From: Paraburkholderia ribeironis
GTDB taxonomy: Bacteria > Pseudomonadota > Gammaproteobacteria > Burkholderiales > Burkholderiaceae
Assembly (NCBI RefSeq): GCF_900019265.1
Contig: NZ_CYGX02000031.1
Location: 100,677-164,676, forward strand
DNA: 64,000 bases
Reading direction: 5' to 3'
Position numbers and translations under genes: made by a program. Under the pieces are notes generated by a model. That model made no database searches and had not been told where the DNA came from. It worked only from the letters and a program-made list of their open reading frames with translations. Of this stretch, positions 18,879 through 27,708 are shown piece after piece; the first letter of the stretch is position 1, and every line of letters starts with the position of its first letter.

Positions 18879-19586
18879 TTACTTCCACAACGTGCGACCG
18901 AAGAACGTCAATGTGCGGTCCCACGCTTGCTGCGACCAGACCGCATCGAACTGCGTTCCGGCGATACGGCCCGGCCCGACGGCCGTCTCGTTCGCGAACG
19001 CGTGATGCGCCAGATAGCGGTGGAACTCGATATCGACGTTGGCCTCGGTCAGCTTCTTCTCCAATGCATCGACCGTTTCAGCGGCGAAGAACGCGTCTTG
19101 CGAAGCCCAGTGACCGAGCACCGGCACCTTGATTCTGGACGCGTCGATGTACTCGAGCGGCGGGAAACCGTACCACACCGCACCGGCCGACAGCTCCGGG
19201 ACGTTGCACAGCGCGAGCCACGTGAGCGCACCGCCCATGCAAAAGCCAGTCACGGCGACCTTCGCCGCGTGCTGCTTCAGATACTGGACCGCGCCGCGCA
19301 CGTCCTGCGTCGCGGCGTCGCCGAAATCGAGCCCGCTCATCAGATGGTGCGCCTCCTCCTCTTCCACCGTCGATTTGCCACGGTACAGATCGGGCACCAG
19401 CGCGAAATAGCCAGCCTGCGCGAGGCGGTCCGCCACGCCGCGAATCTGCTCGTTCAAGCCCCACCATTCCTGAATCACGACGACGGCGGGCGCGCCCGCC
19501 TGCTTTTGCGGCTTCGCCAGATAGCCCTGAACCTGCTCGCCATCGGGGCGGTTAAACGTGATCATCGATCCTGCTGGCTGCTTCAT
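18879..19586 (-). CDS. Dienelactone hydrolase family protein
   Basis: The protein has 235 residues. The nucleophile elbow is GFCMGG, with the Cys nucleophile of true dienelactone hydrolases rather than Ser. The oxyanion region is VVVIQEWWGLNEQIRGVADRL, and the Asp/His pair fits GHWASQDAFF and HRYLAHHAFAN. Dienelactone hydrolases open lactone rings in chloroaromatic degradation; many paralogues act on other esters. ATG at 19586 follows AGGAG; upstream in-frame sequence is not family-like. No ortho-cleavage genes are adjacent, so the substrate is uncertain. Confidence 0.9.
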   Translation of the reverse strand: MKQPAGSMITFNRPDGEQVQGYLAKPQKQAGAPAVVVIQEWWGLNEQIRGVADRLAQAGYFALVPDLYRGKSTVEEEEAHHLMSGLDFGDAATQDVRGAVQYLKQHAAKVAVTGFCMGGALTWLALCNVPELSAGAVWYGFPPLEYIDASRIKVPVLGHWASQDAFFAAETVDALEKKLTEANVDIEFHRYLAHHAFANETAVGPGRIAGTQFDAVWSQQAWDRTLTFFGRTLWK

Positions 19587-19746
19587 CGGTTGCTCCTGGG
19601 TGTGGGAAAAGCCCGCTAGCATAGCGCCAGTGCGGTGAGTTCTGCCGACGCGCCGCAGCGTTGCACGGCGCGCATGAACGACCCGCTTCGCGATCGAGCG
19701 CATGCAGTCTGCCGGGCGTGCCGCTTGCGCTGGCCGGATGACGCGA

Positions 19747-20190
19747 TCAATACGACTTGTAGGGCAGGAATTTGCCGCTGAGCACCACCCGCACCCGGTC
19801 GCCATTCGCATTCGGCTCGCGCTGGATATCCAGCGAAAAGTCGATCGCGCTCATGATGCCGTCGCCGAACTCCTCATGGATCAACTCCTTGATCGTGGTG
19901 CCGTACACATTGACGATCTCGTACCAGCGATAGATCAGCGGGTCGGTCGGCACCGCGGTCGGCAGCGAACCTTTGTACGGGACGATTTGCAACCACGCGG
20001 TTTCTTCATCGGTGAGGTCGAACAGTTCGCGGGCGACGCCAGCCTCTTTTGCATCGAGCGTCATCTGACCGAGCAGCGCGGCGGTTGTCCACTCCTTGCT
20101 CTTGCCGATCTCCGCGGCGATCTCGGCCCACGTCAGCTTGCCAGCAACCTTCGCGGCGAGGATTTTCTTCGTGACATCATTGCGATCCAT
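19747..20190 (-). CDS. cynS: Cyanate hydratase (cyanase)
   Basis: This 147-residue protein has the full family length. The N-terminal helical domain (KLTWAEIAAEIGKSKEWTTAALLGQM) and the C-terminal catalytic domain are complete. The active-site Arg, Glu and Ser are visible in PLIYRWYEIVNVYGTTIKELIHEEFGDGIMSAIDF. It converts cyanate and bicarbonate to ammonia and CO2 as a homodecamer. ATG at 20190 has an AAGGAG site seven bases upstream. The usual partners cynR, cynT and cynX are not adjacent. Confidence 0.97.
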   Translation of the reverse strand: MDRNDVTKKILAAKVAGKLTWAEIAAEIGKSKEWTTAALLGQMTLDAKEAGVARELFDLTDEETAWLQIVPYKGSLPTAVPTDPLIYRWYEIVNVYGTTIKELIHEEFGDGIMSAIDFSLDIQREPNANGDRVRVVLSGKFLPYKSY

Positions 20191-20292
20191 GATTGACTCC
20201 TTTTTGAAGAGTCCGGCAACAACGGTTGAGAGGTGTGCAGTGATAGTAATCCTGGTTGAGACAACAGGCGCGACCGTCCAGCGCCGCGCTGA

Positions 20293-21543
20293 CTAGAATC
20301 GCTGAATCACGCCGAGTTGCACGCCTGCGACGGGCGCGCCGGGATAGGCGACCGGCAGCCCGACCACGTTGACGCCGCGCAGCGTGAAGCGGGCGTCGTC
20401 GTGATTCGCCAGATAGGCAGCGCTGAAATACAGCAGCAGCGTGCGCGAGAAGTCGTATTCGAATGCCGCGCTGAACTGATCGGCGCTCGCGCCCGCAGTG
20501 GCATAGTCGCGCACATGCGCATAGCCGACCGACGCCCGCGCATGCGCCGAAAAGCTGTATTGAGCCGACAGCGAACCGCCCGCGCCGTGATAGAGCGGCG
20601 TGCCGCCGTCGCCGTTGAAGAAAGCGAGCCACACGTCGACGCTGCCGAACGCGTAGCTCGCGCCGCCGAGATGGGCCCGCAGCGCGCCTGCGCCGTGCGT
20701 TTGCTGTCGCGCGAAGAGCAGCCGTAGTGCGTCGATCTGGTATTCGGCGGTAACGTAATAGCCGTCGATCCCATTGCCGTCATTCTCCGACGGATCGCGC
20801 GTCGCCATCATGAGGGTCGCGCTGAAGCCGCCAACCGGCGGCGACAGATACGCGAGCGCGTTACTGGCATAAGGCGTGATCTTCGAAAAATTGTTGAGTC
20901 CGGACGCGATCGTGCCGGCGCCGAACGCATCGAGATTGCCTTTGAACGGGATGTAGATCGGCGAGTATTGGCGGCCGAAGCGCAGCTCGCCCCATGCGCC
21001 GCGCGCACCGATCCACGCCTGGCGGTTGAACAGCACACCGGGCGTTTGCAACGTACCGTCGGCAGAGCTGAAGCCGTTTTCCAGTGTGAACACGATCGCC
21101 GTGCCGGCGCCGATCGGCTCCGAACCGTGCAGCCCGAATCGCGAGCCGCGATAGGCGCCGGAGTCCATGCGCGGCGTCCACCCGGAGCCGGGGTCGGTGA
21201 CTTCGATGCTGGTGTCCAGCACGCCATACAGCGACACGAAGCCGGCGCTCGCGTCCGCTGCCGCAACGTTAGTTGTGCAAAACAGCGATGCGGCGGCGAC
21301 GATACCTGCGCAAGAGCGCAGCGCCACGCGGCGAACGCGGGCCGCAGCCCGCACGGGCGCGGTCCGCTTGCAAGGCGTGGTGTCGAGCGAAAAGGTCGGA
21401 GCGCGGCGCAGGTGGGAATCCTCCACAAGGACATCGATCGATGTGTACCGGGAACGAAAATTACCATGTTCGTCACGCCGAGTCGCGGAGATCGTATCTC
21501 TGTCGCTCGTTGGCGTTGTATCGACGCTGAATCGGCGTTGCAT
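20293..21543 (-). CDS. Gram-negative porin (Burkholderia OmpC-like)
   Basis: This beta-barrel porin of the general diffusion type opens with FVSLYGVLDTSIEVTD and GSRFGLHGSEPIGAGTAIVFTLENGF. It has further alternating strands and ends in the outer-membrane targeting signal with terminal Phe (LGVIQRF). The signal sequence lies around VALRSCAGIVAAASLFCTTNVAAAD. The only in-frame ATG is at 21543 and leaves about 65 unlikely N-terminal residues. The true start is probably one of the GTGs near 21426, 21354 or 21327, none with a clear ribosome-binding site. It probably transports small hydrophilic solutes. Confidence 0.8.
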   Translation of the reverse strand: MQRRFSVDTTPTSDRDTISATRRDEHGNFRSRYTSIDVLVEDSHLRRAPTFSLDTTPCKRTAPVRAAARVRRVALRSCAGIVAAASLFCTTNVAAADASAGFVSLYGVLDTSIEVTDPGSGWTPRMDSGAYRGSRFGLHGSEPIGAGTAIVFTLENGFSSADGTLQTPGVLFNRQAWIGARGAWGELRFGRQYSPIYIPFKGNLDAFGAGTIASGLNNFSKITPYASNALAYLSPPVGGFSATLMMATRDPSENDGNGIDGYYVTAEYQIDALRLLFARQQTHGAGALRAHLGGASYAFGSVDVWLAFFNGDGGTPLYHGAGGSLSAQYSFSAHARASVGYAHVRDYATAGASADQFSAAFEYDFSRTLLLYFSAAYLANHDDARFTLRGVNVVGLPVAYPGAPVAGVQLGVIQRF

Positions 21544-21630
21544 CGCCGCTCAACCGACGTGCCGTGCCCTCGTAGCGCGGCTTCTTTGCCTTGTGCGCAT
21601 GAGAAGTCGTCCTGGATAAGGGGAAACCCG

Positions 21631-21648
21631 TATAATCACCTCAGGAGG
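21631..21648 (+). promoter_or_regulatory. Perfect -10 hexamer and orphan Shine-Dalgarno upstream of the DHA2 exporter
   Basis: TATAAT lies at 21631-21636 and AGGAGG at 21643-21648, about 90 bases before the chosen start of the exporter. No matching -35 was seen, and no ATG, GTG or TTG starts a long frame shortly after the AGGAGG. It may be a promoter with a short leader peptide, or chance. Confidence 0.3.
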
Positions 21649-21735
21649 TCAGACAACTGTAAGACTCCCATCGTCAAGACCCTGATCTGCGTTCTGCCGC
21701 GCAGTGCCCATTCCGAACAGCCGTTTGCCAGATAC

Positions 21736-23292
21736 GTGAATCCGACTGCCACTGCCCTGCCCTTTCGAAACGCCCTGTTCGCGATGCTCGGCATCGGTCT
21801 TGTCAATATGCTGGTCGCCCTCGACCAGACGGTCGTCAGCACCGCGTTGCCTTCCATCGTCGCCGAGTTGCATGGCTTCGAATACTTCGCGTGGATCGCC
21901 AGTGCCTACTTGCTGGCGTCGGTGGTGACGGTGCCGGTTTTCGGGCGGCTCGGCGACTACTTCGGCCGCAAGCGTTTTGTGATCGCCGCGGTGATCACGT
22001 TCACGGCGGCGTCGGTGCTGTGCGGTGTCGCGAACGACATGCTGTTTCTCGTGATCGCACGCGGCCTGCAAGGGGTCGGCGGCGGGATGATGGTCGGCAC
22101 CGCGTTCGCATCGATCCCGGATCTCTTCCCCGATCCGCGCGCACGGGTTCGCTGGCAGGTGGTGATGGCCGCCGCATACGGCATCGGCACTGCCGCCGGA
22201 CCGTCGCTGGGCGGCTGGATGAGCGAGCACTGGGGCTGGCGCTCGACTTTCCTGATCAACCTGCCGGTCGGCGCGGCGGCGCTCTACTTCATCTGGATGC
22301 ATCTGCCGAGCTTCCGGCGTCCGCACGAAGGCGAAGTGAAGATCGACTGGCTCGGCGCGGCGCTGGTCGCCGCGGTGCTTGCCGGTTTGCAGGTCGTCAT
22401 CGAAGCGGTGCCGAAACAGGGGTTGACCGGCGGCAATCTCGTGCTGGCGGTATGCGTGATCGCCGGGGCGATCGCGTTGTTCATCTGCGAAAAGCGCGCC
22501 ACGCATCCCATCATTCCGCTCGACCTGTTCAAGAATCCGCAACTGGTGACGCTGTTCACCCTCGGCATGCTGTCCGGCTTCGTGATGTTTTCGCTGATCT
22601 TCTTCGCGCCGCTGTTGCTGCAAGGCGGCTTCGGACTGTCGCCGCAGCAGGCCGGCCTGATCGCCACGCCGATCGCCGCATGCATCGCGCTCGGCAGCGT
22701 GCTGAATACGCGCATCGTGATTCACATGAGGAAGCCCACGCGGATTCTGTCGATTGGCTTCGGGCTGCTGCTGTTCGCATCGATCGCGCTGGCGTTCGCG
22801 AATCCCGACACGCCGCGCCTGCGGATCGTATTGCCGATGGCCGCGGTCGGCATCGGCCTCGGCTTCATCCTCAACAATCTGAATGTGTTCGGTCAGGAGA
22901 TCGCCGGGCGCGAACGCTTCGGCATTACGACCGCGCTGTTGCAGTCGACGCGCATGGTCGGCGGCATGCTCGGCACGAGCATCGTCGCGACCGTGGTCTC
23001 GCATCACTACCGCAATGTGGTGACACGCACGATCAGCGTGCTCGGCGAGCCGGCCGCGTCGCAATGGCGGCCGCGCTTCGTCGATCTGCGCATCCTGATC
23101 GATGAAGCGTCGCGCCTGAAGCTGATCGCGGATATGAAATCGTCGGGGCTGGATACGCTCGCGTTGATCGATACGGCGCGCGATGCACTAGTGCAGTCGA
23201 TTCATATCGGCGTGTGGTTGACCGCCGTTGCATCGCTGGCCGCGGCGTTGCTGGTGCAGCGGATCTCGCAGGTCGTGTTCCGGCGCGGTTGA
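21736..23292 (+). CDS. DHA2 (EmrB/QacA-type) MFS multidrug exporter
   Basis: This 518-residue protein is typical of 14-helix drug:proton antiporters. Motifs: ALDQTVVSTALPSIVAEL in TM1, FGRLGDYFGRKRFVI between TM2 and TM3 (motif A), ARGLQGVGGGMMVG in TM4 and GPSLGGWMSEHWGWRSTFLINLPVG (motif C region). GTG at 21736 begins just ahead of TM1; an open frame extends far upstream but is antisense to the porin. Substrates are unknown. No regulator is adjacent; the porin is divergent. A degenerate copy of its last 40 codons follows the gene. Confidence 0.88.
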   Translation: MNPTATALPFRNALFAMLGIGLVNMLVALDQTVVSTALPSIVAELHGFEYFAWIASAYLLASVVTVPVFGRLGDYFGRKRFVIAAVITFTAASVLCGVANDMLFLVIARGLQGVGGGMMVGTAFASIPDLFPDPRARVRWQVVMAAAYGIGTAAGPSLGGWMSEHWGWRSTFLINLPVGAAALYFIWMHLPSFRRPHEGEVKIDWLGAALVAAVLAGLQVVIEAVPKQGLTGGNLVLAVCVIAGAIALFICEKRATHPIIPLDLFKNPQLVTLFTLGMLSGFVMFSLIFFAPLLLQGGFGLSPQQAGLIATPIAACIALGSVLNTRIVIHMRKPTRILSIGFGLLLFASIALAFANPDTPRLRIVLPMAAVGIGLGFILNNLNVFGQEIAGRERFGITTALLQSTRMVGGMLGTSIVATVVSHHYRNVVTRTISVLGEPAASQWRPRFVDLRILIDEASRLKLIADMKSSGLDTLALIDTARDALVQSIHIGVWLTAVASLAAALLVQRISQVVFRRG

Positions 23293-23449
23293 GTGCTGCT
23301 GAGTGACACTGAGCGCTGCACGCGATGCGCTGGTGCAGTCGATTCATATCGGCCGGTGGTTGACCGCCGTGGCATCGTTGGCGACGGCGTTGCTGGTGCA
23401 GCGGATCTGACAGGTCATGTTCCAGCGCGGTTGAGTGCTGCTGAGTGAC
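23179..23449 (+). repeat. Direct duplication of the exporter 3' end (23179-23307 and 23321-23449)
   Basis: Two 129-base copies, offset by 142 bases, cover the last 38 codons of the exporter, its stop and about 15 bases beyond. Translating copy 2 in the same register gives RDALVQSIHIGRWLTAVASL and so on, with an internal TGA where copy 1 reads TCG. Both copies end TGAGTGCTGCTGAGTGAC. This is a segmental duplication followed by point mutation, not a mobile element. Confidence 0.9.
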
Positions 23450-23540
23450 GCATCGGCCGCTTCGACGCCGTCGCGCGAGCGGCGTCGAACGCAGGCAACC
23501 AGGCGCGGCTCCGCGCGTCGCCGGCCTGCTCACTCCGATT

Positions 23541-24890
23541 TCAACGCACCAGACACGGCCGCTTGTTATCGAACTTCCAGTTCGGAATCAGGTATTGCAT
23601 CGCCACGCCGTCGTCGCGTGCGCCCAGGCCATGTTGCTGATACAGCGCATGCGCCTTCTCGATCTGGTCCATGTCCAGCTCGACCCCGAGGCCTGCCGCC
23701 TGCGGCACCTTGACCTTGCCGCCGACGATCCGCAGCGGCTCGCGCGTCAGACGCTGACCGTCCTGCCAGATCCAGTGCGTGTCGATCGCCGTGATTTTGC
23801 CCGGTGCCGCGGCGGCCACGTGCGTGAACATCGCGAGCGAAATGTCGAAGTGATTGTTCGAATGCGAGCCCCACGTGAGGCCCCAGTCATTGCACATCTG
23901 CGCGACGCGCACCGAGCCTTGCATGGTCCAGAAATGCGGATCGGCGAGCGGAATGTCGACCGACTGCAACTGGATCGCGTGACCCATCTGGCGCCAGTCG
24001 GTGGCAATCATGTTGGTCGCCGTCGGCAAGCCGGTCGCGCGGCGGAATTCGGCCATCACCTCGCGGCCGGAATAACCGTTCTCCGCGCCGCACGGATCTT
24101 CCGCATACGCGAGCACGTGGTGCTGGTCGCGGCACAGGCGCACCGCTTCGGCCAGCGACCAGGCGCCGTTCGGGTCGAGCGTCACACGCGCGTCGGGGAA
24201 GCGTTCGGCGAGCGCGGTCACCGCTTCGATTTCGGCGTCGCCGGGCAGCACGCCGCCCTTGAGCTTGAAATCGTTGAAACCGTAGCGTGCGTGCGCCGCC
24301 TCGGCCAGCCGCACGACGGCTTCAGGGGTCAGCGCCTGCTCGGTGCGCACGCGCTCCCAGTCGTCGCGGCCATCGGCGCCGCTCGCGTAGGGCAGATCGG
24401 TCTTGTCACGGTCACCGATATAGAACAGGTAGCCCAGCATTTCCACTTCATCGCGCTGCTGGCCTTCACCGAGCAAAGCCGCGACCGGCACACCCAGGTG
24501 CTGGCCGAGCAGGTCGAGCAGCGCGGCTTCGAGCGCGGTCACGGCGTGAATGGTGGTGCGCAGATCGAAGGTCTGCAGGCCGCGGCCGCCGGCGTCGCGA
24601 TCCGCGAATTGCGTGCGCACCTTGTTCAGGACAGCTTGCAAATTGCCGATCGACTGACCGACGACGAATGGCCGCGCGTCGTCGATCGTCCTGCGGATGC
24701 TCTCGCCGCCCGGCACTTCACCGACGCCGGTGTGACCCGCACTGTCGCGCAGGATGACGATGTTGCGCGTGAAGAACGGGCCATGCGCACCGCTCAGATT
24801 CATCAGCATGCTGTCGCGGCCGGCGACCGGCACGACGCGCAGCTCGGTAACGATCGGCGTAGCGTTCGATTCAAAAGGTGTCGTGGACAT
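23541..24890 (-). CDS. gudD: Glucarate dehydratase
   Basis: This 449-residue enolase-superfamily protein dehydrates D-glucarate (and often L-idarate) to 5-keto-4-deoxyglucarate. Family residues are visible in order: the KLKGG Lys pair, Asp in VTLDPNGAW, Glu in AEDPCG, Asn in TNMIATDW and the catalytic His in [13 protein letters not shown]. The length and C-terminus fit GudD. ATG at 24890 (MSTTPFES) matches the usual family start; an ATG five codons upstream (24905) is possible. It lies 132 bases downstream of an MFS permease gene on the same strand, making a glucarate uptake and dehydration operon. Confidence 0.93.
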   Translation of the reverse strand: MSTTPFESNATPIVTELRVVPVAGRDSMLMNLSGAHGPFFTRNIVILRDSAGHTGVGEVPGGESIRRTIDDARPFVVGQSIGNLQAVLNKVRTQFADRDAGGRGLQTFDLRTTIHAVTALEAALLDLLGQHLGVPVAALLGEGQQRDEVEMLGYLFYIGDRDKTDLPYASGADGRDDWERVRTEQALTPEAVVRLAEAAHARYGFNDFKLKGGVLPGDAEIEAVTALAERFPDARVTLDPNGAWSLAEAVRLCRDQHHVLAYAEDPCGAENGYSGREVMAEFRRATGLPTATNMIATDWRQMGHAIQLQSVDIPLADPHFWTMQGSVRVAQMCNDWGLTWGSHSNNHFDISLAMFTHVAAAAPGKITAIDTHWIWQDGQRLTREPLRIVGGKVKVPQAAGLGVELDMDQIEKAHALYQQHGLGARDDGVAMQYLIPNWKFDNKRPCLVR

Positions 24891-25022
24891 GACAATAAGA
24901 TCCATGGAGTAGCGAACCGGCGGGTGGAACGCATCGCAACCTGCGATCGCGTTCCCTACCTGTGCCGGATGAAAACTGAGAAGCGCGAGACCTGTGATCG
25001 GCCGTGGTGGACGTCAGTGTAG

Positions 25023-26354
25023 TCAATGGGCCTTGCTGTGCAACGGATCCGGCAGCATGTTGCGATCGCCGCGCCGATTGCGCGTGAGAAAACCGGCCGC
25101 CGCCGCGAGCAGCGAGGCCACGCCGAGCCCATACAGGCCACCGGTAATCGAGCCGGTATGCTGCTGCAGATAACCGAACGTGGCCGGCGCGAAGAACCCG
25201 CCGAGGTTGCCGACCGAGTTGATCAGCGCAATCACCCCGGCGGCCACGCGTGCATCGAGGTAGCCCTGCGGAATCGGCCAGAACAGCGACGATGCCGCCT
25301 TGAAGCCGATCGCCGAAAAACAGATCGCCACGAACGACAGAACCGGATTGCCCGAAGTCGACGCGAACAGCCCGCACGCCGCGATGACCAGCGCCACGGC
25401 CAGCCATGCCTGCTGAAAGCGCCATTTCGCCGACAGCAAGGCAAAGCAATACATCGCGACCATCGCAATCAGCCACGGAATCGCGTTGAGCATGCCGACC
25501 TCGAAGTCGGAGAGTCCACCCATCTTGCGGATGATGGTCGGAAGCCAGAAGGTGGCCGCATAAATGGTCAGCTGGATCGCGAAGTAGAGGAAGCAGAACA
25601 GCAGAATCTGCGGGTCCTTCAGCAGCTTCATGGCCGGCAGGTGCGCGCCGCCGTGCGTGTCGCGTTCGGCCTGCTCCATCGCGATCGACCGCGCAAGCAC
25701 GGTCTGCTCTTCAGCGGTGAGCCACGTCGCGTCGCGGATATGCGATTTCAGCAGTATCCAGCTGACGCCGCACAACAGGATCGAAAAGCCGCCTTCAATC
25801 AGGAACATCCACTGCCAGCCTTGCAGGCCGAATCCGCGAATGGACAGCAGCGCGCCGGTGATCGGACCCGACAACACAGAAGCGAGGGCCGAGCCGGACA
25901 GGAAGATCGCCACGGCCTTGCCGCGTTCTTTCTGCGGTAGCCACTGCGTGAAGTAATAGACCACGCCGGGAAAGAAGCCGGCTTCGGCAACGCCGAGCAG
26001 AAAGCGCAGCACGTAGAACGAGGTGTCGTTCCACACGAACGCCATGGCCGCCGCGACCAGCCCCCACGTGCCCATGATGCGGGTGAGCCATGCACGCGCG
26101 CCGTACTTCTGCATCAACACGTTCGACGGCACCTCGAACAGCGCATAGCCGATGAAGAACAGGCCGGCGCCCAGGCCGTACGCCGCCGCGCCGATGCCGA
26201 GGTCCGCCCGCATGTGCGCATTCACGAAGCCGATGTTCACGCGATCGACGTAGTTCGCGATGAACATGATCAGAAAAAGCGGCAGTACATGCCGCTTGAC
26301 CTTCGAAACCGCGGAATCTAACGGGTCGATTGCAGTGGTGAGAGCAGATGTCAA
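25023..26354 (-). CDS. MFS permease, anion:cation symporter family (probable glucarate/galactarate transporter)
   Basis: The protein has about 443 residues and 12 helices. The ACS-family pattern is clear: MFIANYVDRVNIGFVNAHM in TM1, YALFEVPSNVLMQKYGARAWLTRIM around motif A, and GVAEAGFFPGVVYYFTQWLP in TM4-5. The TTG at 26354 has GGAG six bases upstream and begins shortly before TM1; a GTG at 26441 would add 29 residues but lacks a ribosome-binding site. Its position upstream of gudD makes glucarate or galactarate uptake likely (GudP/GarP-like role), though the substrate is inferred from context. Confidence 0.88.
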   Translation of the reverse strand: MTSALTTAIDPLDSAVSKVKRHVLPLFLIMFIANYVDRVNIGFVNAHMRADLGIGAAAYGLGAGLFFIGYALFEVPSNVLMQKYGARAWLTRIMGTWGLVAAAMAFVWNDTSFYVLRFLLGVAEAGFFPGVVYYFTQWLPQKERGKAVAIFLSGSALASVLSGPITGALLSIRGFGLQGWQWMFLIEGGFSILLCGVSWILLKSHIRDATWLTAEEQTVLARSIAMEQAERDTHGGAHLPAMKLLKDPQILLFCFLYFAIQLTIYAATFWLPTIIRKMGGLSDFEVGMLNAIPWLIAMVAMYCFALLSAKWRFQQAWLAVALVIAACGLFASTSGNPVLSFVAICFSAIGFKAASSLFWPIPQGYLDARVAAGVIALINSVGNLGGFFAPATFGYLQQHTGSITGGLYGLGVASLLAAAAGFLTRNRRGDRNMLPDPLHSKAH

Positions 26355-26823
26355 GGTTGTCTCCAGTATCGGCCGCGCCGGTGGCTTGATCGAACGCGAT
26401 GCGGTGCAGCCGGACGAGGCGGCGAGTTCATCGTGAGTCACGTGTTATGTTGTCCGATGACAGTCTACCTTGATCTGTTTTCCGGCTCCAATTGGGTGTT
26501 TACCCTGCTATAGTCTTGCTAAATATAGCGGATGTACAGATCGAACAGCCTATTTTGGCCGCGAAACATCAATTCCGCTCGGACGTCTGATGACTAAATT
26601 TTCTGCCGCCAACGCATGCTCTCGCGGGCCGTGAAATAGCTGACAAGCGCTCGGCCGGGCGCGCGAGAATCGAGTAAAGTCCTGTGCAATACTCTGCGGA
26701 AATCCGGCGGTGGGCATCGTCGTCACCGCCGTCGGCCAGCGCGGCAATAGCCGGGCCGACACGGCCGCTGTCATTGGCGCGTGAGCGTCCGCATTCCAGC
26801 CGATTAGTCAACCAGCCACAAAA
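26355..26823. other. Divergent control region of the glucarate cluster
   Basis: About 470 bases separate the MFS/gudD operon from the divergent GntR regulator. The part near 26460-26535 is AT-rich and holds GCTA-AATA-TAGC (26518-26529) next to GCTATAG, a plausible FCD-regulator operator. Promoter hexamers could not be fixed. Confidence 0.4.
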
Positions 26824-27534
26824 ATGAGCAGCCTAACTGAGAAGGTGGTGGCCACCCTTTCCGATGAGATTCGCCGCGGCGCCCTGAGGCCCGGCGACCG
26901 CATTCCCACCGAAGTCGCGATGATGAAGCAGCTCAGTGTGAGCCGCTCCGTGGTGCGCGAGGCGATCTCGCGTCTGCAGGCGGCGAACGTGGTCGAGACG
27001 CGTCACGGCATCGGCACGTTCGTGCGGGCGCCGGCCGCCGAAAGGCCGATGCAGCTCTCCGCCGCGGACCTGTCCAGCATGCTGGACGTGATGGCCATCA
27101 TCGAATTTCGCATCGACGTCGAAGCCGCCGCAGCGGCGCTCGCCGCGACGAGACGCACCGAGCAGAACCTCAAGCAGATTCGGGCGGCGCTGGTGCGTTT
27201 CGAGTCCGAACTCGAGCGCGGCAGCACCGATACGCTGGCGCACGACATCGAGTTTCATCTGCAGATCGCGCGTGCCAGCGGCAACCGTTATTTCTTCGAC
27301 GTGCTCAGCCAGCTCGGCCGCTCGGTGAGCCCGCGCACACGGCTCGGCTCCGCCGAGATCGCCGAACTCGACCAGATCGAGCTGCTGCGCAACGTGCTCA
27401 ACGAGCACCAGATGATTTATCGCGCAATCGAACGGCAGGACGCGGACGACGCGCGTGCCGCGATGCGCATGCATCTGAGCAACAGCCGCGAACGGCTGCG
27501 GCGCGCGCATGAGTTGAGCAAAGCGGGCGCCTGA
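26824..27534 (+). CDS. GntR-family transcriptional regulator, FadR/FCD subfamily
   Basis: The protein has 236 residues. The winged helix-turn-helix at about 8-75 contains LRPGDRIPTEVAMMKQLSVS and RSVVREAISRLQAANVVETR. The C-terminal all-helical FCD domain (about 90-220) has the metal/ligand-binding Asp and His residues in DIEFHLQIARASGN and LNEHQMIYRAI. It is divergent from the glucarate permease/gudD operon, so it is the likely repressor of that cluster and perhaps of the SLC13-type carrier downstream. The ATG lacks an obvious Shine-Dalgarno. Confidence 0.9.
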   Translation: MSSLTEKVVATLSDEIRRGALRPGDRIPTEVAMMKQLSVSRSVVREAISRLQAANVVETRHGIGTFVRAPAAERPMQLSAADLSSMLDVMAIIEFRIDVEAAAAALAATRRTEQNLKQIRAALVRFESELERGSTDTLAHDIEFHLQIARASGNRYFFDVLSQLGRSVSPRTRLGSAEIAELDQIELLRNVLNEHQMIYRAIERQDADDARAAMRMHLSNSRERLRRAHELSKAGA

Positions 27535-27708
27535 CGGGCGGCGTTAGCAGCGCCGACGCCACTGATGTAGTTGCCGCCGCGCACGCCGTTCACGCGCGGT
27601 GGCTGGCCGGAAGCCGGTGATGCGACACACGCCGGTTTTGCTTCACCCATGCCACGGTTTGAAACGAAGGATCCAGACGAGCAGCACGCCTCCATAGGAG
27701 TGACCAGC

